A DNA stretch of 64,000 bases from Phaeovulum vinaykumarii. GTDB lineage: Bacteria > Pseudomonadota > Alphaproteobacteria > Rhodobacterales > Rhodobacteraceae. Under the pieces are notes generated by a model, which ran no database searches, was not told the origin of the DNA, and was given only the letters and a program-made list of their open reading frames with translations. Positions 21,743-30,117 of this stretch are shown here, piece after piece. The stretch is from the NCBI RefSeq assembly GCF_900156695.1, contig NZ_FTOM01000010.1, positions 23,017-87,016 of the forward strand. The letters are read 5' to 3'. Each line of letters starts with the position of its first letter. Within the stretch, counting starts at the first letter, position 1. The position numbers and the translations under genes are program-made.

Positions 21743-22489
21743 TTAGCCCTGGACCTTGGTATAGGTGCCCTGCCCCGACAGGATGCCGCGGAACCCGCCC
21801 GGCTCGTCGAGCGAGAAGACGATGATCGGCAGGTTGTTGTCACGCGCCAGCGCGATGGCCGAGGCATCCATGACGCCCAGATGCTGTTGCAGCACCTCGT
21901 CATAGGTCACGTTGTCATAGCGCTTCGCGTCGGCGTGTTTGTTGGGGTCCTTGTCGTAGACGCCATCGACCTTGGTGCCCTTGAAGATGGCCTCGCAGTT
22001 CATCTCGTTGGCGCGCAGCGTCGCGGCGGTGTCGGTGGTGAAATAGGGGTTGCCGGTGCCGGCCGCGAAGATGCACACGCGCTTCTTTTCCAGATGCCGC
22101 ACGGCGCGGCGGCGGATGTAGGGCTCGGCCACTTCGTCCATCCGGATGGCCGAGATCACCCGGCTGTGCATCCCGCGCGCCTCGAGCGCGGCCTGCATCG
22201 CCAGCGCATTCATCACCGTGGCCAGCATGCCCATGTAATCGGCCGTGGCCCGTTCCATCCCCTGCGCCGAGCCCTGAAGCCCGCGGAAGATGTTGCCCCC
22301 GCCGATCACCATGCAGATCTCGACCCCCAGATCATGGACCGATTTCACCTCGGAGGCGATCCGCGCCACGGTGGGCGGGTGCAGGCCATAGCCCTGGTCG
22401 CCCATCAGCGCCTCGCCCGAAATCTTCAGCATCACGCGCCGATAGGTTACCTTCGCACCGCCATCGGCGTCGTTGTCCTGGCCCGACAT
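21743..22489 (-). CDS. pyrH: UMP kinase PyrH
   Basis: A 248-residue UMP kinase of the amino-acid kinase fold, phosphorylating UMP to UDP and normally regulated by GTP and UTP. Signatures are [41 protein letters not shown], the [16 protein letters not shown] nucleotide loop and [13 protein letters not shown]. The ATG at 22489 is preferred to an upstream in-frame ATG because GAGGGGAA sits directly before it. It appears to be the first gene of the long envelope operon and is divergent from miaA, with 87 bases between starts, so the operon promoter must lie in or near this gap. Confidence 0.97.
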   Translation of the reverse strand: MSGQDNDADGGAKVTYRRVMLKISGEALMGDQGYGLHPPTVARIASEVKSVHDLGVEICMVIGGGNIFRGLQGSAQGMERATADYMGMLATVMNALAMQAALEARGMHSRVISAIRMDEVAEPYIRRRAVRHLEKKRVCIFAAGTGNPYFTTDTAATLRANEMNCEAIFKGTKVDGVYDKDPNKHADAKRYDNVTYDEVLQQHLGVMDASAIALARDNNLPIIVFSLDEPGGFRGILSGQGTYTKVQG

Positions 22490-22576
22490 GAACTTCCCCT
22501 CGCATTGCCATCGGCGCGGAAAATGTCGCAAAAGGCGCGGGCAATCAACCGTCCTCGGCGCCCAGGAGCCCCGCCC

Positions 22577-23479
22577 GTGTCAGAGCCCCCGATTTCCCGT
22601 GCCCTTGCGATCCTGGAGGGGACCGCGCCGGACCGGCCGGTCCTGATCGCGGGGGCGACGGCCTCGGGCAAATCGGCGCTGGCCGCACAGATCGCCGCAC
22701 GGCTGGGCGGGGTCGTGGTCAATGCCGATGCGCTTCAGGTCTGGTCGTGCTGGCGCGTGCTGTCGGCGCGCCCCACACCCGCAGACGAAGCCGCCCTGCC
22801 GCATGCGCTCTATGGCCACAAGGCGCCGGGCGAAAGCTATTCCGTGGGCCATTGGCTGCGCGATCTGGCGCCGCTTCTGGCCGGGCCGCGCCGGCCGGTG
22901 ATCGTGGGGGGGACGGGGCTCTATTTCACCGCGCTGACGCAAGGCCTGGCCGAGATCCCGCCGACACCCGATCAGGTGCGCGCCGAGGCCGACGCCCTGC
23001 TGCGCGCAGGCGGCGTGGCGGCACTTCTGGAGGGGATCGACGCGGCGACGGCAGCACGTATCGACCGGCGCAACCCCGCGCGCGTCCAGCGCGCCTGGGA
23101 GGTGCAGCGCACGACGGGCCGGGGGCTGGCCGCCTGGCAGGATGCGACGCCGCCGCCGCTGCTGCCGCTGAGCCGGGCGACGCCGCTCTTGCTGGAGGTG
23201 CCCCCCGAGACGCTGGCGGGGCGCATCGACGCGCGGTTCGAGAAGATGATGGCCACGGGCGCCCCCGAGGAGGTGGCCGCCGTGGCCGGGATCTGGGACG
23301 AATCTGCGCTCTGGGCGCAGGCGATCGGCGCGCGCGAGCTGATCGCGCTGGCCCGCGGCCAGATCGACCGGCCCGAAGCGATTGCCCGCGCGCAGGCGGC
23401 TTCGCGGCAATATGCCAAGCGCCAGCGCACATGGTTTCGCGCCCGGATGCGCGACTGGCACAAGATCGTGGGGGTCTGA
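22577..23479 (+). CDS. miaA: tRNA dimethylallyltransferase MiaA
   Basis: A 300-residue MiaA, which adds a dimethylallyl group to A37 of tRNAs reading UNN codons. The P-loop is GATASGKS (about residues 26-33), followed by [11 protein letters not shown] where many homologues have NADSMQVY, then [11 protein letters not shown] and the C-terminal [10 protein letters not shown]. No ATG is available before the P-loop; I use the GTG at 22577, preceded by AGGAG, giving the N-terminus (V/M)[14 protein letters not shown]. It is divergent from pyrH. Confidence 0.94.
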   Translation: MSEPPISRALAILEGTAPDRPVLIAGATASGKSALAAQIAARLGGVVVNADALQVWSCWRVLSARPTPADEAALPHALYGHKAPGESYSVGHWLRDLAPLLAGPRRPVIVGGTGLYFTALTQGLAEIPPTPDQVRAEADALLRAGGVAALLEGIDAATAARIDRRNPARVQRAWEVQRTTGRGLAAWQDATPPPLLPLSRATPLLLEVPPETLAGRIDARFEKMMATGAPEEVAAVAGIWDESALWAQAIGARELIALARGQIDRPEAIARAQAASRQYAKRQRTWFRARMRDWHKIVGV

Positions 23480-23658
23480 GGCATACCCCGCAGGAACGGA
23501 GAAAACATTTCGTTTCCAAGGGATTCGCACATAGACTTCACGCCGCCCTGGGGGGTTACCGGGGTGGCCGGGCCTGTCCCGGCGCTGCTGCCAAGACCAT
23601 CCGTCCATCCCGCCGCCGGGTCCGCCGCCCGCGCAGCCCAGACAGGGTATTGCCGTCC

Positions 23659-24642
23659 GTGAAGCTGTTTACCGCGCCCCCGCTGTCGCAATTTGCCGAC
23701 GCGCCCGCCAAGCCCCGTTCGCCCGCGCCCGTCTCGCCAGCGCCGACCCCGGTCGCGCCCACCTCGTCCGCGGCCGCAGTCGCGGCATCGACGCCGGCCG
23801 CCTCCGCGCCGGGCGCGAAAAACGCGCGCCGCGCCGTCACCACCATCCCCGAGACGCCCGCGCGTCTGCGTCTGACCACGATCCCGCGCATGGCCGCCGG
23901 CGGGCGCTGGCGGGTCGAGACCATGCGCGCGCTCTCCGAACCGATGCTGGTCTGGATCACCCGCGGCCAGGGCCGGCTGACGCTGGGCGGCATCACCCGC
24001 GGCTATGCCGCCAACAACGCCATCTTCATTCCCGCCGGCGTCATGCATGCCTTCGATCTGGGGCCGCAGACGCATGGCACGGTGCTTTATTTCGGGCGCG
24101 CCTGCGACGTGACGCTGCCCGCCGCCAGCCACCACCTGCGGCTGCGCGAACCCAAGGTGCAGTCGGAACTGACCGGGCTTCTGGACGCGGTCGCGCGCGA
24201 GATGGAAAGCGACCGGCCCGCCTCGGACCGCGCGCTGCGCCATCATCTGGGCCTGCTGGGGGTCTGGCTCGAGCGCCAGGTCGAGACCGCCGGCGCGGGC
24301 GCCAATGCCCCGCGCCTGCCGGCCCCCCGTCGTCTGGCCGCGCGCTATGCCGCAGCCCTGGAAGGCGGTTTCCGCAAGGGGCTGAACGTGGCCGATTTCG
24401 CCGCCGAGCTGGGCGTGACGCCCACCCATCTGACCCGCGCCTGCCGCGAGGCCTGCGGGCGCTCGGCCTCGCAGATGCTGCGCGAACGCCGCCTGCACGA
24501 GGCGCGCCGGCTGCTGCGCGACACCCGCGCGCCGGTGGGCGAGATCGCCGCCAGCCTGGGCTTTGCCTCGGCGGCCTATTTCACCCGCGCCTTCCACGCC
24601 GAGACCGGGCAGACGCCCTCGGACTTCCGCCGCGGGGTCTGA
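23659..24642 (+). CDS. AraC-family transcriptional regulator
   Basis: A regulator of about 327 residues. The N-terminal 70 residues are Ala/Pro/Ser-rich and probably disordered. A cupin-like sensor follows (about 75-170: MLVWITRGQGRLTLGG, NNAIFIPAGVMHAFDLG), then an AraC-type double helix-turn-helix at the C-terminus (NVADFAAELGVTPTHLTRAC and IAASLGFASAAYFTRAFHAE). The start is uncertain; I use the GTG at 23659 because the MKLFTAPPL reading begins a plausible N-terminus and no ATG exists before the sensor. No obvious target is adjacent, and the ligand is unknown. A GGGG...CCCC stem followed by TTTT just after the stop may terminate it. Confidence 0.8.
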   Translation: MKLFTAPPLSQFADAPAKPRSPAPVSPAPTPVAPTSSAAAVAASTPAASAPGAKNARRAVTTIPETPARLRLTTIPRMAAGGRWRVETMRALSEPMLVWITRGQGRLTLGGITRGYAANNAIFIPAGVMHAFDLGPQTHGTVLYFGRACDVTLPAASHHLRLREPKVQSELTGLLDAVAREMESDRPASDRALRHHLGLLGVWLERQVETAGAGANAPRLPAPRRLAARYAAALEGGFRKGLNVADFAAELGVTPTHLTRACREACGRSASQMLRERRLHEARRLLRDTRAPVGEIAASLGFASAAYFTRAFHAETGQTPSDFRRGV

Positions 24643-24764
24643 CGCCCCTTTTCACCAAGCCCCCGCGCGGCTAGATCACCGACACCAACACGGACACGAG
24701 GCGCCCGCACCGCCGCGGGCCGCCATCCACGACCAACATCCTTTCGTCATTTCCGGGGACCGCG

Positions 24765-25292
24765 ATGGAACGCGCAATCGAGACCTTTCTCTTCGCCAGC
24801 CGCTGGCTGATGGCACCCATGTATGTGGGCCTTGTGGGGGCGCTGGCGATCCTGCTCTATTCCTTCGGGATGGAATTGTGGCATTTCGCGCTGTCCATCC
24901 CGGGGATGAGCGTGGACGACGCGGTAATGGGCGTGCTGGCGCTGATCGACCTGTCGCTGGCGGCCAACCTGCTGCTGATCGTGATCTTCTCGGGCTACGA
25001 GAATTTCGTGTCGCGCATGGATACCGCGCAGCACGAGGACCGGCCCGACTGGCAGGACGAGGTGGATTTCTCGGGGCTGAAGCTCAAGCTGGTGGCCTCG
25101 ATCGTGGCGATCTCGGGGATCCATCTGCTCAAGGTCTTCATGGATGTGGACAAATACACCGACGACAAGATCCGCTGGATGGTCATCATCCATCTGGTCT
25201 TCGTCATCTCGGGCGTGCTGCTGGCGGCGATGGACTGGATCACCAACAACGCCAAGGTGTCGAAGAAGAAGGTTCTCAAGGACGCCGGCTGA
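24765..25292 (+). CDS. UPF0114 (YqhA-like) membrane protein
   Basis: A 175-residue inner-membrane protein of the UPF0114/TIGR00645 family. It has the typical opening MERAIETFLFASRWLMAPMY, hydrophobic segments at about 15-38, 55-78, 105-125 and 135-155, and the conserved SGYENFVSRMD loop between segments 2 and 3. The family is widespread but has no assigned reaction. It stands alone, with an AT-poor leader, upstream of the lysis pair but separated from it by 78 bases. Confidence 0.88.
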   Translation: MERAIETFLFASRWLMAPMYVGLVGALAILLYSFGMELWHFALSIPGMSVDDAVMGVLALIDLSLAANLLLIVIFSGYENFVSRMDTAQHEDRPDWQDEVDFSGLKLKLVASIVAISGIHLLKVFMDVDKYTDDKIRWMVIIHLVFVISGVLLAAMDWITNNAKVSKKKVLKDAG

Positions 25293-25370
25293 ACCGCAGC
25301 GCGCGCCCGCTTCGCGCGGCGTTAAGCGCGCCGCCGCACCCTCTTGCGGGATGAATGCAAGGGGGTTGCA

Positions 25371-25982
25371 ATGCAGGATGTCGAGGAAATCGCCCGCGAG
25401 ATCGTGGCGCGCGAGGGGGGCTATGTCGACGACCCGGACGATCCGGGCGGCGCCACCAATCGGGGCGTCACGCTGGGCACGCTGCGCCGGCTGGGGATCG
25501 ACCTTGACGGCGACGGCGACGTGGACCGGGCCGACCTGCGCCGGCTGAGCCGCGATCAGGCCACCGATATCTTCATCGAACATTACTTCCGCAGGCCCGG
25601 CCTGGCGGCCCTGCCCGCCCCGCTCCAACCCGGCGTCTTCGACATGTATGTCAACGCCGGAAGCAATGCGATCCGGGTGCTCCAGCGGCTGCTGAACCAG
25701 ATGGGCCAGGATCTTCAGGTGGACGGCGCGCTGGGCCCGCTGACGCTGCGCGCCGCCCATCGCGCGGCCGCCGCGGCGCCGGGCCATATCGCCGATGCCT
25801 ATGGGATCGCGCGGCGCAACTATTACTATGCGCTGGCCGATGCCCGCCCCGCCAGCCGCAAGTTCGCCCGTGCCCGCGACGGCGGCAAGGGCGGCTGGAT
25901 CCGCCGCGCCGAGGCCTTCATCGCGCCGCGCTTCCACCTGACCGAGGCCGAGCACCGCGCAAGGGTGGCGAAATGGGACTGA
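25371..25982 (+). CDS. GH108 endolysin (GTA-type lysis enzyme) with EF-hand-like loop
   Basis: A 203-residue peptidoglycan hydrolase. The GH108 N-acetylmuramidase domain has its catalytic Glu15 in REGGYVDDPDDPGGATNRGVT-type sequence (positions 15-34), and a C-terminal peptidoglycan-binding part is seen (INGxLGPLT-like DGALGPLTLRA). Residues 44-55 (DLDGDGDVDRAD) fit the calcium-binding EF-hand loop pattern D-x-D-x-D-G-x-V-x-x-x-D. There is no signal peptide, so export would need the holin, whose start overlaps this stop by ten bases. In Rhodobacter capsulatus an endolysin-holin pair outside the GTA head-tail cluster releases GTA particles; this pair matches in type and order. Start chosen at 25371 with AAGGGGG upstream. 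Confidence 0.88.
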   Translation: MQDVEEIAREIVAREGGYVDDPDDPGGATNRGVTLGTLRRLGIDLDGDGDVDRADLRRLSRDQATDIFIEHYFRRPGLAALPAPLQPGVFDMYVNAGSNAIRVLQRLLNQMGQDLQVDGALGPLTLRAAHRAAAAAPGHIADAYGIARRNYYYALADARPASRKFARARDGGKGGWIRRAEAFIAPRFHLTEAEHRARVAKWD

Positions 25983-26497
25983 TCGCGCGGCTGATCGGCA
26001 CGCCCGAGGCCACGCGCGCGCTGGCAGGGGCGGCCAGTTCCGTGGCCGAGGTCTTCACCCCCAATGCCACCCGCGCGCTCGAGACCGCGCATGAGGTGCG
26101 CATGGCCGCGCTGGCCCAGCACGGCACGGAATTCCAGAGCGCGGGGGCGGGGCTGTTCGACCGGCTGGTCAACGGGCTCAACCGGCTGCCGCGGCCGATG
26201 CTGGCGCTGGGCACGTTGGGATTGTTCGTCCATGCGATGGTGGACCCGGCGGGGTTCACGACGCGTATGCAGGGGTTGGCCGCGGTGCCCGAGCCGCTGT
26301 GGTGGCTTCTGGGCGCCATCGTCAGCTTCTATTTCGGCGCGCGCGAGGCGCATCATTTTCGCGTCCGATCCGTGGCGACGGCGGGGCGCCTGACGCAGGC
26401 CCCGCGCAGGCCCGGCGCGGGCGCAGCCCCCACCGCAAGCCCTGATCCGGGCCCGAACCCGGCCCTGGCCGAATGGCAGGGGCAAAGCGGGCCCTGA
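25973..26497 (+). CDS. GTA-type three-TM holin
   Basis: A 174-residue protein resembling the GTA holin family (Pfam GTA_holin_3TM). It begins MGLIARLIGTPEATRALAGAASSVAEVFTPNATRALE, and has hydrophobic segments at about 74-94 (MLALGTLGLFVHAMV) and 105-124 (LWWLLGAIVSFYFGAREAHHF), with a Pro/Ala-rich tail of about 40 residues. It overlaps the endolysin gene by ten bases, a translational coupling usual for lysis cassettes. It would form lesions in the inner membrane to let the signal-less endolysin out. It is convergent with ribD. No other phage or GTA genes are in the window. Confidence 0.82.
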   Translation: MGLIARLIGTPEATRALAGAASSVAEVFTPNATRALETAHEVRMAALAQHGTEFQSAGAGLFDRLVNGLNRLPRPMLALGTLGLFVHAMVDPAGFTTRMQGLAAVPEPLWWLLGAIVSFYFGAREAHHFRVRSVATAGRLTQAPRRPGAGAAPTASPDPGPNPALAEWQGQSGP

Positions 26498-26520
26498 GGC
26501 TGCCCGCGGCGGGTCTGCGT

Positions 26521-27624
26521 TCAGGTCGCGCGGCGCCAGAAATGCACGATGTCGGGGCCCACGGGCTCGACCGACTCGAGGCGGAACCGCGGTGCCAGTT
26601 CCAGCCGGCCCAGCCCCAGCGCGCCCATGCCCGCGCGCCCGTCCCCCCCGATCAGCGCGCCGGCGGTGAACCAGACGATCTCGTCGATCAGATCGGCGGT
26701 GCTCAGGGCCGCGGCCAGCGCCGCGCCGCCTTCGCAGAAAACCCGCGTGAGCCCGCGCGCCCCCAGCGCCGAAAGTGCCGCCAGCGGATCGACCCGGCCC
26801 TCGGGGGTGGCGGCCACCTCGAAAAGCTCGGCCCCCGCCGCGCGCCAGGCGTCCCGCGCGGGCGCCGGCGCCGCCGCGGTATGGACCAGCCAAACGGGCT
26901 GCGCCCCCGCACTGCGGCCCAGACGACAATCGACCGGCAGGCGCAGACGGCTGTCCACAACGATCCGCACCGGCTGGGGCATGGCGCCCATGTCGCGCAC
27001 ATCCAGCATCGGATCATCGGCCAGCGCCGTGCCCGCCCCCACCATCACCGCATCATGGGACGCGCGCATGGCATGGACGCGCCGGCGCGCCTCCGCGCCG
27101 GTGATCCAGCGGCTTTCCCCCGAGGCGGTGGCGATGCGCCCGTCGAGCGTGGCCGCGATCTTGAGCGTGACCAGCGGCCGCCCGCGCGTCACGCGCGAGA
27201 AGAAGCCCGCATTGACCCGCGCGGCCGGCATGGCCAGAACGCCCTCGGTCACCTCGATCCCGGCCGCGCGCAGGATGGCATGTCCGCCGCCCGCCACGCG
27301 CGGATCGGGGTCGGTCAACGCGGTGACGACGCGCGCCACCCCGGCCGCGACCAGCGCCTCGGCACAAGGCGGGGTGCGCCCGTGATGCGCGCAAGGTTCC
27401 AGCGTGACATAAGCCGTGGCCCCCCGCGCCGCAGCGCCCGCCTGGGCCAGCGCCTGGGGTTCGGCATGCGGCCGCCCGCCGGGTGCTGTGACACCGCGCC
27501 CCACGACACGGCCGTCAGGCGCCACGATCACGCAGCCCACCGCCGGATTGGGCCAGGTCCGCCCAAGCCCGCGCCGCGCCAGCGTCAACGCGTGGCGCAT
27601 GTGGCACAGATCGGCGGGGCTCAC
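26521..27624 (-). CDS. ribD: Bifunctional riboflavin biosynthesis deaminase/reductase RibD
   Basis: A 367-residue RibD, with an N-terminal deaminase acting on diaminohydroxyphosphoribosylamino-pyrimidine and a C-terminal NADPH reductase. The deaminase zinc site is seen as PHAEPQAL and [12 protein letters not shown] (residues about 50-90). The reductase begins near residue 145 ([27 protein letters not shown]) and includes [18 protein letters not shown] and [12 protein letters not shown]. It starts with GTG at 27624, whose GTGA overlaps the nrdR stop codon, so the two are coupled. No FMN riboswitch was recognised. Confidence 0.95.
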   Translation of the reverse strand: MSPADLCHMRHALTLARRGLGRTWPNPAVGCVIVAPDGRVVGRGVTAPGGRPHAEPQALAQAGAAARGATAYVTLEPCAHHGRTPPCAEALVAAGVARVVTALTDPDPRVAGGGHAILRAAGIEVTEGVLAMPAARVNAGFFSRVTRGRPLVTLKIAATLDGRIATASGESRWITGAEARRRVHAMRASHDAVMVGAGTALADDPMLDVRDMGAMPQPVRIVVDSRLRLPVDCRLGRSAGAQPVWLVHTAAAPAPARDAWRAAGAELFEVAATPEGRVDPLAALSALGARGLTRVFCEGGAALAAALSTADLIDEIVWFTAGALIGGDGRAGMGALGLGRLELAPRFRLESVEPVGPDIVHFWRRAT

Positions 27625-28088
27625 TCGGCTTCGGCGACCGGCGGCCGCAGCTCGCTCACGAATTTGTCGAAATCGTCGGCGGCCTGGAAGTTCTTGTAGA
27701 CGCTGGCAAACCGCACATAGGCCACGGTGTCGATCCGGGCCAGCGTTTCCATGACGATCGCGCCAATGGTCTTCGAGGGGATGTCGGTCTCGCCCATGCT
27801 TTCAAGGCGGCGAACGATCCCCGAGATCATCTGGTCGATCCGCTCGGGCTCGACGGGGCGTTTCTGCATGGCGATGCGGATCGAGCGTTCCAGCTTGTCG
27901 CGGTCGAAATCTTCGCGCTTGCCCGAGGTCTTGATGACGACGAGATCGCGCAGCTGGACGCGTTCATAGGTGGTGAAGCGCCCCCCGCAGGCCGGGCAGA
28001 AACGGCGGCGGCGGATGGCGACATGATCTTCTGCCGGGCGGCTGTCCTTCACCTGCGTGTCGACATTCCCGCAAAATGGGCACCGCAT
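27621..28088 (-). CDS. nrdR: Transcriptional repressor NrdR
   Basis: A 155-residue NrdR, the ATP/dATP-sensing repressor of ribonucleotide reductase genes. The N-terminal zinc ribbon has Cys3, Cys6, Cys31 and Cys34 (MRCPFCG and FCPACGG), followed by the ATP-cone domain ([21 protein letters not shown] to RFASVYKNF). Length is standard. It precedes ribD with a four-base overlap, a common pairing. It is divergent from lexA across a 256-base region; I did not find a convincing NrdR box pair there. Confidence 0.97.
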   Translation of the reverse strand: MRCPFCGNVDTQVKDSRPAEDHVAIRRRRFCPACGGRFTTYERVQLRDLVVIKTSGKREDFDRDKLERSIRIAMQKRPVEPERIDQMISGIVRRLESMGETDIPSKTIGAIVMETLARIDTVAYVRFASVYKNFQAADDFDKFVSELRPPVAEAE

Positions 28089-28283
28089 GGCGTCCCCCTT
28101 TTCAAAACCTGCTCATGGTCCGGGGTGTATCCCCCGTTTTATCCACAACACTATACGGAGAGGTCTACTGCTTGGGTAGTCCCCTCTGCGCGGCCCCAGA
28201 TGACGCGGCCAACCTGTGGCAGCAAGGGCGCAGCTTGGGCCCGGCCGGGGGCGGCGGCTTTCCGCCACCACCAGGGGAACACG

Positions 28284-28312
28284 TTGACACGAAAGGCGAA
28301 CATTGGTAGAAC
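28284..28312 (+). promoter_or_regulatory. lexA promoter
   Basis: A -35 TTGACA (28284-28289) and a -10 TAGAAC (28307-28312) are separated by exactly 17 bases. The -10 element overlaps the right half of the LexA box, a layout that gives direct repression. The transcript leader to the lexA ATG would be about 25 bases. Confidence 0.75.
28298..28312 (+). promoter_or_regulatory. Alphaproteobacterial LexA (SOS) box
   Basis: GAACATTGGTAGAAC is an exact GAAC-N7-GAAC, the reverse complement of the direct-repeat operator GTTC-N7-GTTC known for LexA of Rhodobacterales and other alphaproteobacteria. It lies 32 bases before lexA and covers its -10 element, so lexA is self-repressed. Confidence 0.88.
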
Positions 28313-28344
28313 TTGGGCGGCGAGACAGGGCGACGGAGCGGGCG

Positions 28345-29091
28345 ATGCTGACACGCAAGCAACTGGAACTTCTTGAATTCATTCAGAAACGGGTTGCACG
28401 CGACGGTGTGCCGCCCTCCTTTGACGAAATGAAGGAAGCGCTGGACCTGCGGTCCAAGTCCGGCATCCACCGCCTGGTCACCGCGCTCGAGGAACGGGGC
28501 TTCATCCGCCGGCTGGCGCATCGCGCCCGCGCCATCGAGATTGTCCGCCTGCCCGAGTCCATGGCCCGCGATGCCGCCGCTCCCGCCGCCTTCCGCGAAG
28601 ATCAGGTGGGGTTTGCGCCCCGCGCGCTCGATGGCGGACGCACCGCGCAGGACAGTTTCCCGCCCGCCCCGCGTCCGCACGGGGCCGTCCCGCTGGACGG
28701 GATCGGCGCCTTTGAGCTGCCGATCATGGGCCGGATTGCCGCCGGTGTCCCGATCGAGGCCATTTCCGAGGTCATGTCCCATGTCGCCGTTCCCGGCACC
28801 ATGATCGGCGGGCGCGGCCAGCATTACGCGCTCGAGGTCAAGGGCGACTCGATGATCGACGCGGGCATCAACGACGGCGATGTTGTCGTGATCCGCGAAC
28901 AGCAGACCGCCGAGAACGGCGATATCATCGTGGCGCTGGTCGACGGGCACGAGGCCACGCTGAAACGCTATCGCCGCCGGGGCGACATGATCGCGCTCGA
29001 GGCGGCGAATTCGGCCTATGAGACGCGCCTCCTGCGCGAAGACCAGGTGCGCGTGCAGGGCCGTCTGGTCGGGCTGATCCGCAGCTACTGA
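28345..29091 (+). CDS. lexA: SOS response repressor LexA
   Basis: A 248-residue LexA. The N-terminal winged helix starts [21 protein letters not shown] and contains the recognition helix [17 protein letters not shown]. The self-cleavage site is the Ala-Gly in [11 protein letters not shown]; the catalytic Ser lies in [10 protein letters not shown] and the Lys in EATLKRYRR. The linker (about residues 75-135) is long and Pro/Ala-rich, typical of alphaproteobacterial LexA (about 230-240 residues). The frame opens earlier, but the ATG at 28345 gives the conserved N-terminus. An exact operator lies in its promoter. Confidence 0.97.
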   Translation: MLTRKQLELLEFIQKRVARDGVPPSFDEMKEALDLRSKSGIHRLVTALEERGFIRRLAHRARAIEIVRLPESMARDAAAPAAFREDQVGFAPRALDGGRTAQDSFPPAPRPHGAVPLDGIGAFELPIMGRIAAGVPIEAISEVMSHVAVPGTMIGGRGQHYALEVKGDSMIDAGINDGDVVVIREQQTAENGDIIVALVDGHEATLKRYRRRGDMIALEAANSAYETRLLREDQVRVQGRLVGLIRSY

Positions 29092-29247
29092 CCCACCCCG
29101 GCGCCTGCTACGCGCGCGCGCGCCCCGCAAGGCGGCACCGCTCCGGCCTTTTCTCGCCTTCACCGGCCTTTTCGCCCCCGTCCCGACACGGCGCATCTGG
29201 ACCCGCCCCCGGTGCTGGGGCATGAAGGGGCAAGACAGGGAAGAGGC

Positions 29248-30105
29248 ATGCGCAGCTACACTCCGACGATCGGCGAACTCGAGGCGTTCTGCGCCTGTGC
29301 CCGCACCGGCTCGGCCACCGAGGCCGCGGCCCGGCTGAACCTGAGCCAGAGCGCCGTCAGCCGCTCGGTCGCGGGGCTCGAGGCGCGGCTGGGCGTCGCG
29401 CTCTTTCACCGCATCCGCCAGCGGCTGCATCTGTCGGATGCCGGCCGCGCCTTCCTGCCCGAGGCCGAGACCGTGCTGGCCCGGCTCGATCAGGCGGCGG
29501 TGGGGGTGATGGCCTTTGGCGGCAGTGACTCGGTCCTGCGCGTGGCCACGCTGCCGGGGTTCGGGCGCGCCTGGCTGGGCCCGCGGCTGGGCCGCTTTGC
29601 GCTGCGATGTCCGAATGTGGTGCTGGATCTGACCGCCCGTCTGGCGCCGGTGGATTTCGCCCGCGACCCCTTCGATTGCGCGCTGGTGCGCCGCGAACAG
29701 GCCACGGGCCAGATCACGCCGCTGATCGCCGAGAAGCTGGTGATGGTGGCCGCGCCCCAGCTGGTCGAGGCCGCCGATCTGGACCAGCTGCCGCTGCTTC
29801 AGCAATCCACACGCCCCACGCTCTGGCTCGAATGGTTCCGCGAGACCGGCGAAGACCCCCGCCGGATCCTGCGCGGCGCCCGGTTCGATCATTTCGACAT
29901 GGTGCTCGAGGCGGCGATGGCGGGGCTGGGCCTCGGCCTCGTGCCCGAGGTCATCGCCCGCGCACCGCTGGCCGAGGGCCGGTTGCGGCTGGCGTCGGAG
30001 AACCGTCTGGCCACGGGCGAAGATTATGTGCTGGCCACGCCCGAGGTCGACAATCCGACCGTGCGCGCCTTTCGCGACTTCCTGCTCGAGGAAGCCGCGC
30101 GCTGA
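29248..30105 (+). CDS. LysR-family regulator, probably of the glutarate genes
   Basis: A 285-residue LysR-type regulator with an N-terminal helix-turn-helix (FCACARTGSATEAAARLNLSQSAVSRSVAGLE) and a C-terminal periplasmic-binding-protein-like effector domain. I choose the ATG at 29248 (GGGAAGAGG upstream) rather than an ATG 36 bases earlier. It is convergent with the CoA-transferase/gcdH pair, 12 bases apart. In Pseudomonas, a LysR-family GcdR sits beside gcdH and its CoA-transferase; the same grouping here makes regulation of glutarate or lysine breakdown a reasonable inference. The recognition of the family is certain, the target is not. Confidence 0.85.
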   Translation: MRSYTPTIGELEAFCACARTGSATEAAARLNLSQSAVSRSVAGLEARLGVALFHRIRQRLHLSDAGRAFLPEAETVLARLDQAAVGVMAFGGSDSVLRVATLPGFGRAWLGPRLGRFALRCPNVVLDLTARLAPVDFARDPFDCALVRREQATGQITPLIAEKLVMVAAPQLVEAADLDQLPLLQQSTRPTLWLEWFRETGEDPRRILRGARFDHFDMVLEAAMAGLGLGLVPEVIARAPLAEGRLRLASENRLATGEDYVLATPEVDNPTVRAFRDFLLEEAAR

Positions 30106-30117
30106 GCGCGCACGCCC

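Noticed and set aside
25371..26497. Remnant prophage
   Set aside because: Only the lysis pair is present, in the order and family of the GTA lysis genes, with no integrase, capsid or attachment site.
28089..28283. NrdR box upstream of nrdR
   Set aside because: ACACTATAC is suggestive, but I could not find the paired second box or symmetry expected for NrdR.
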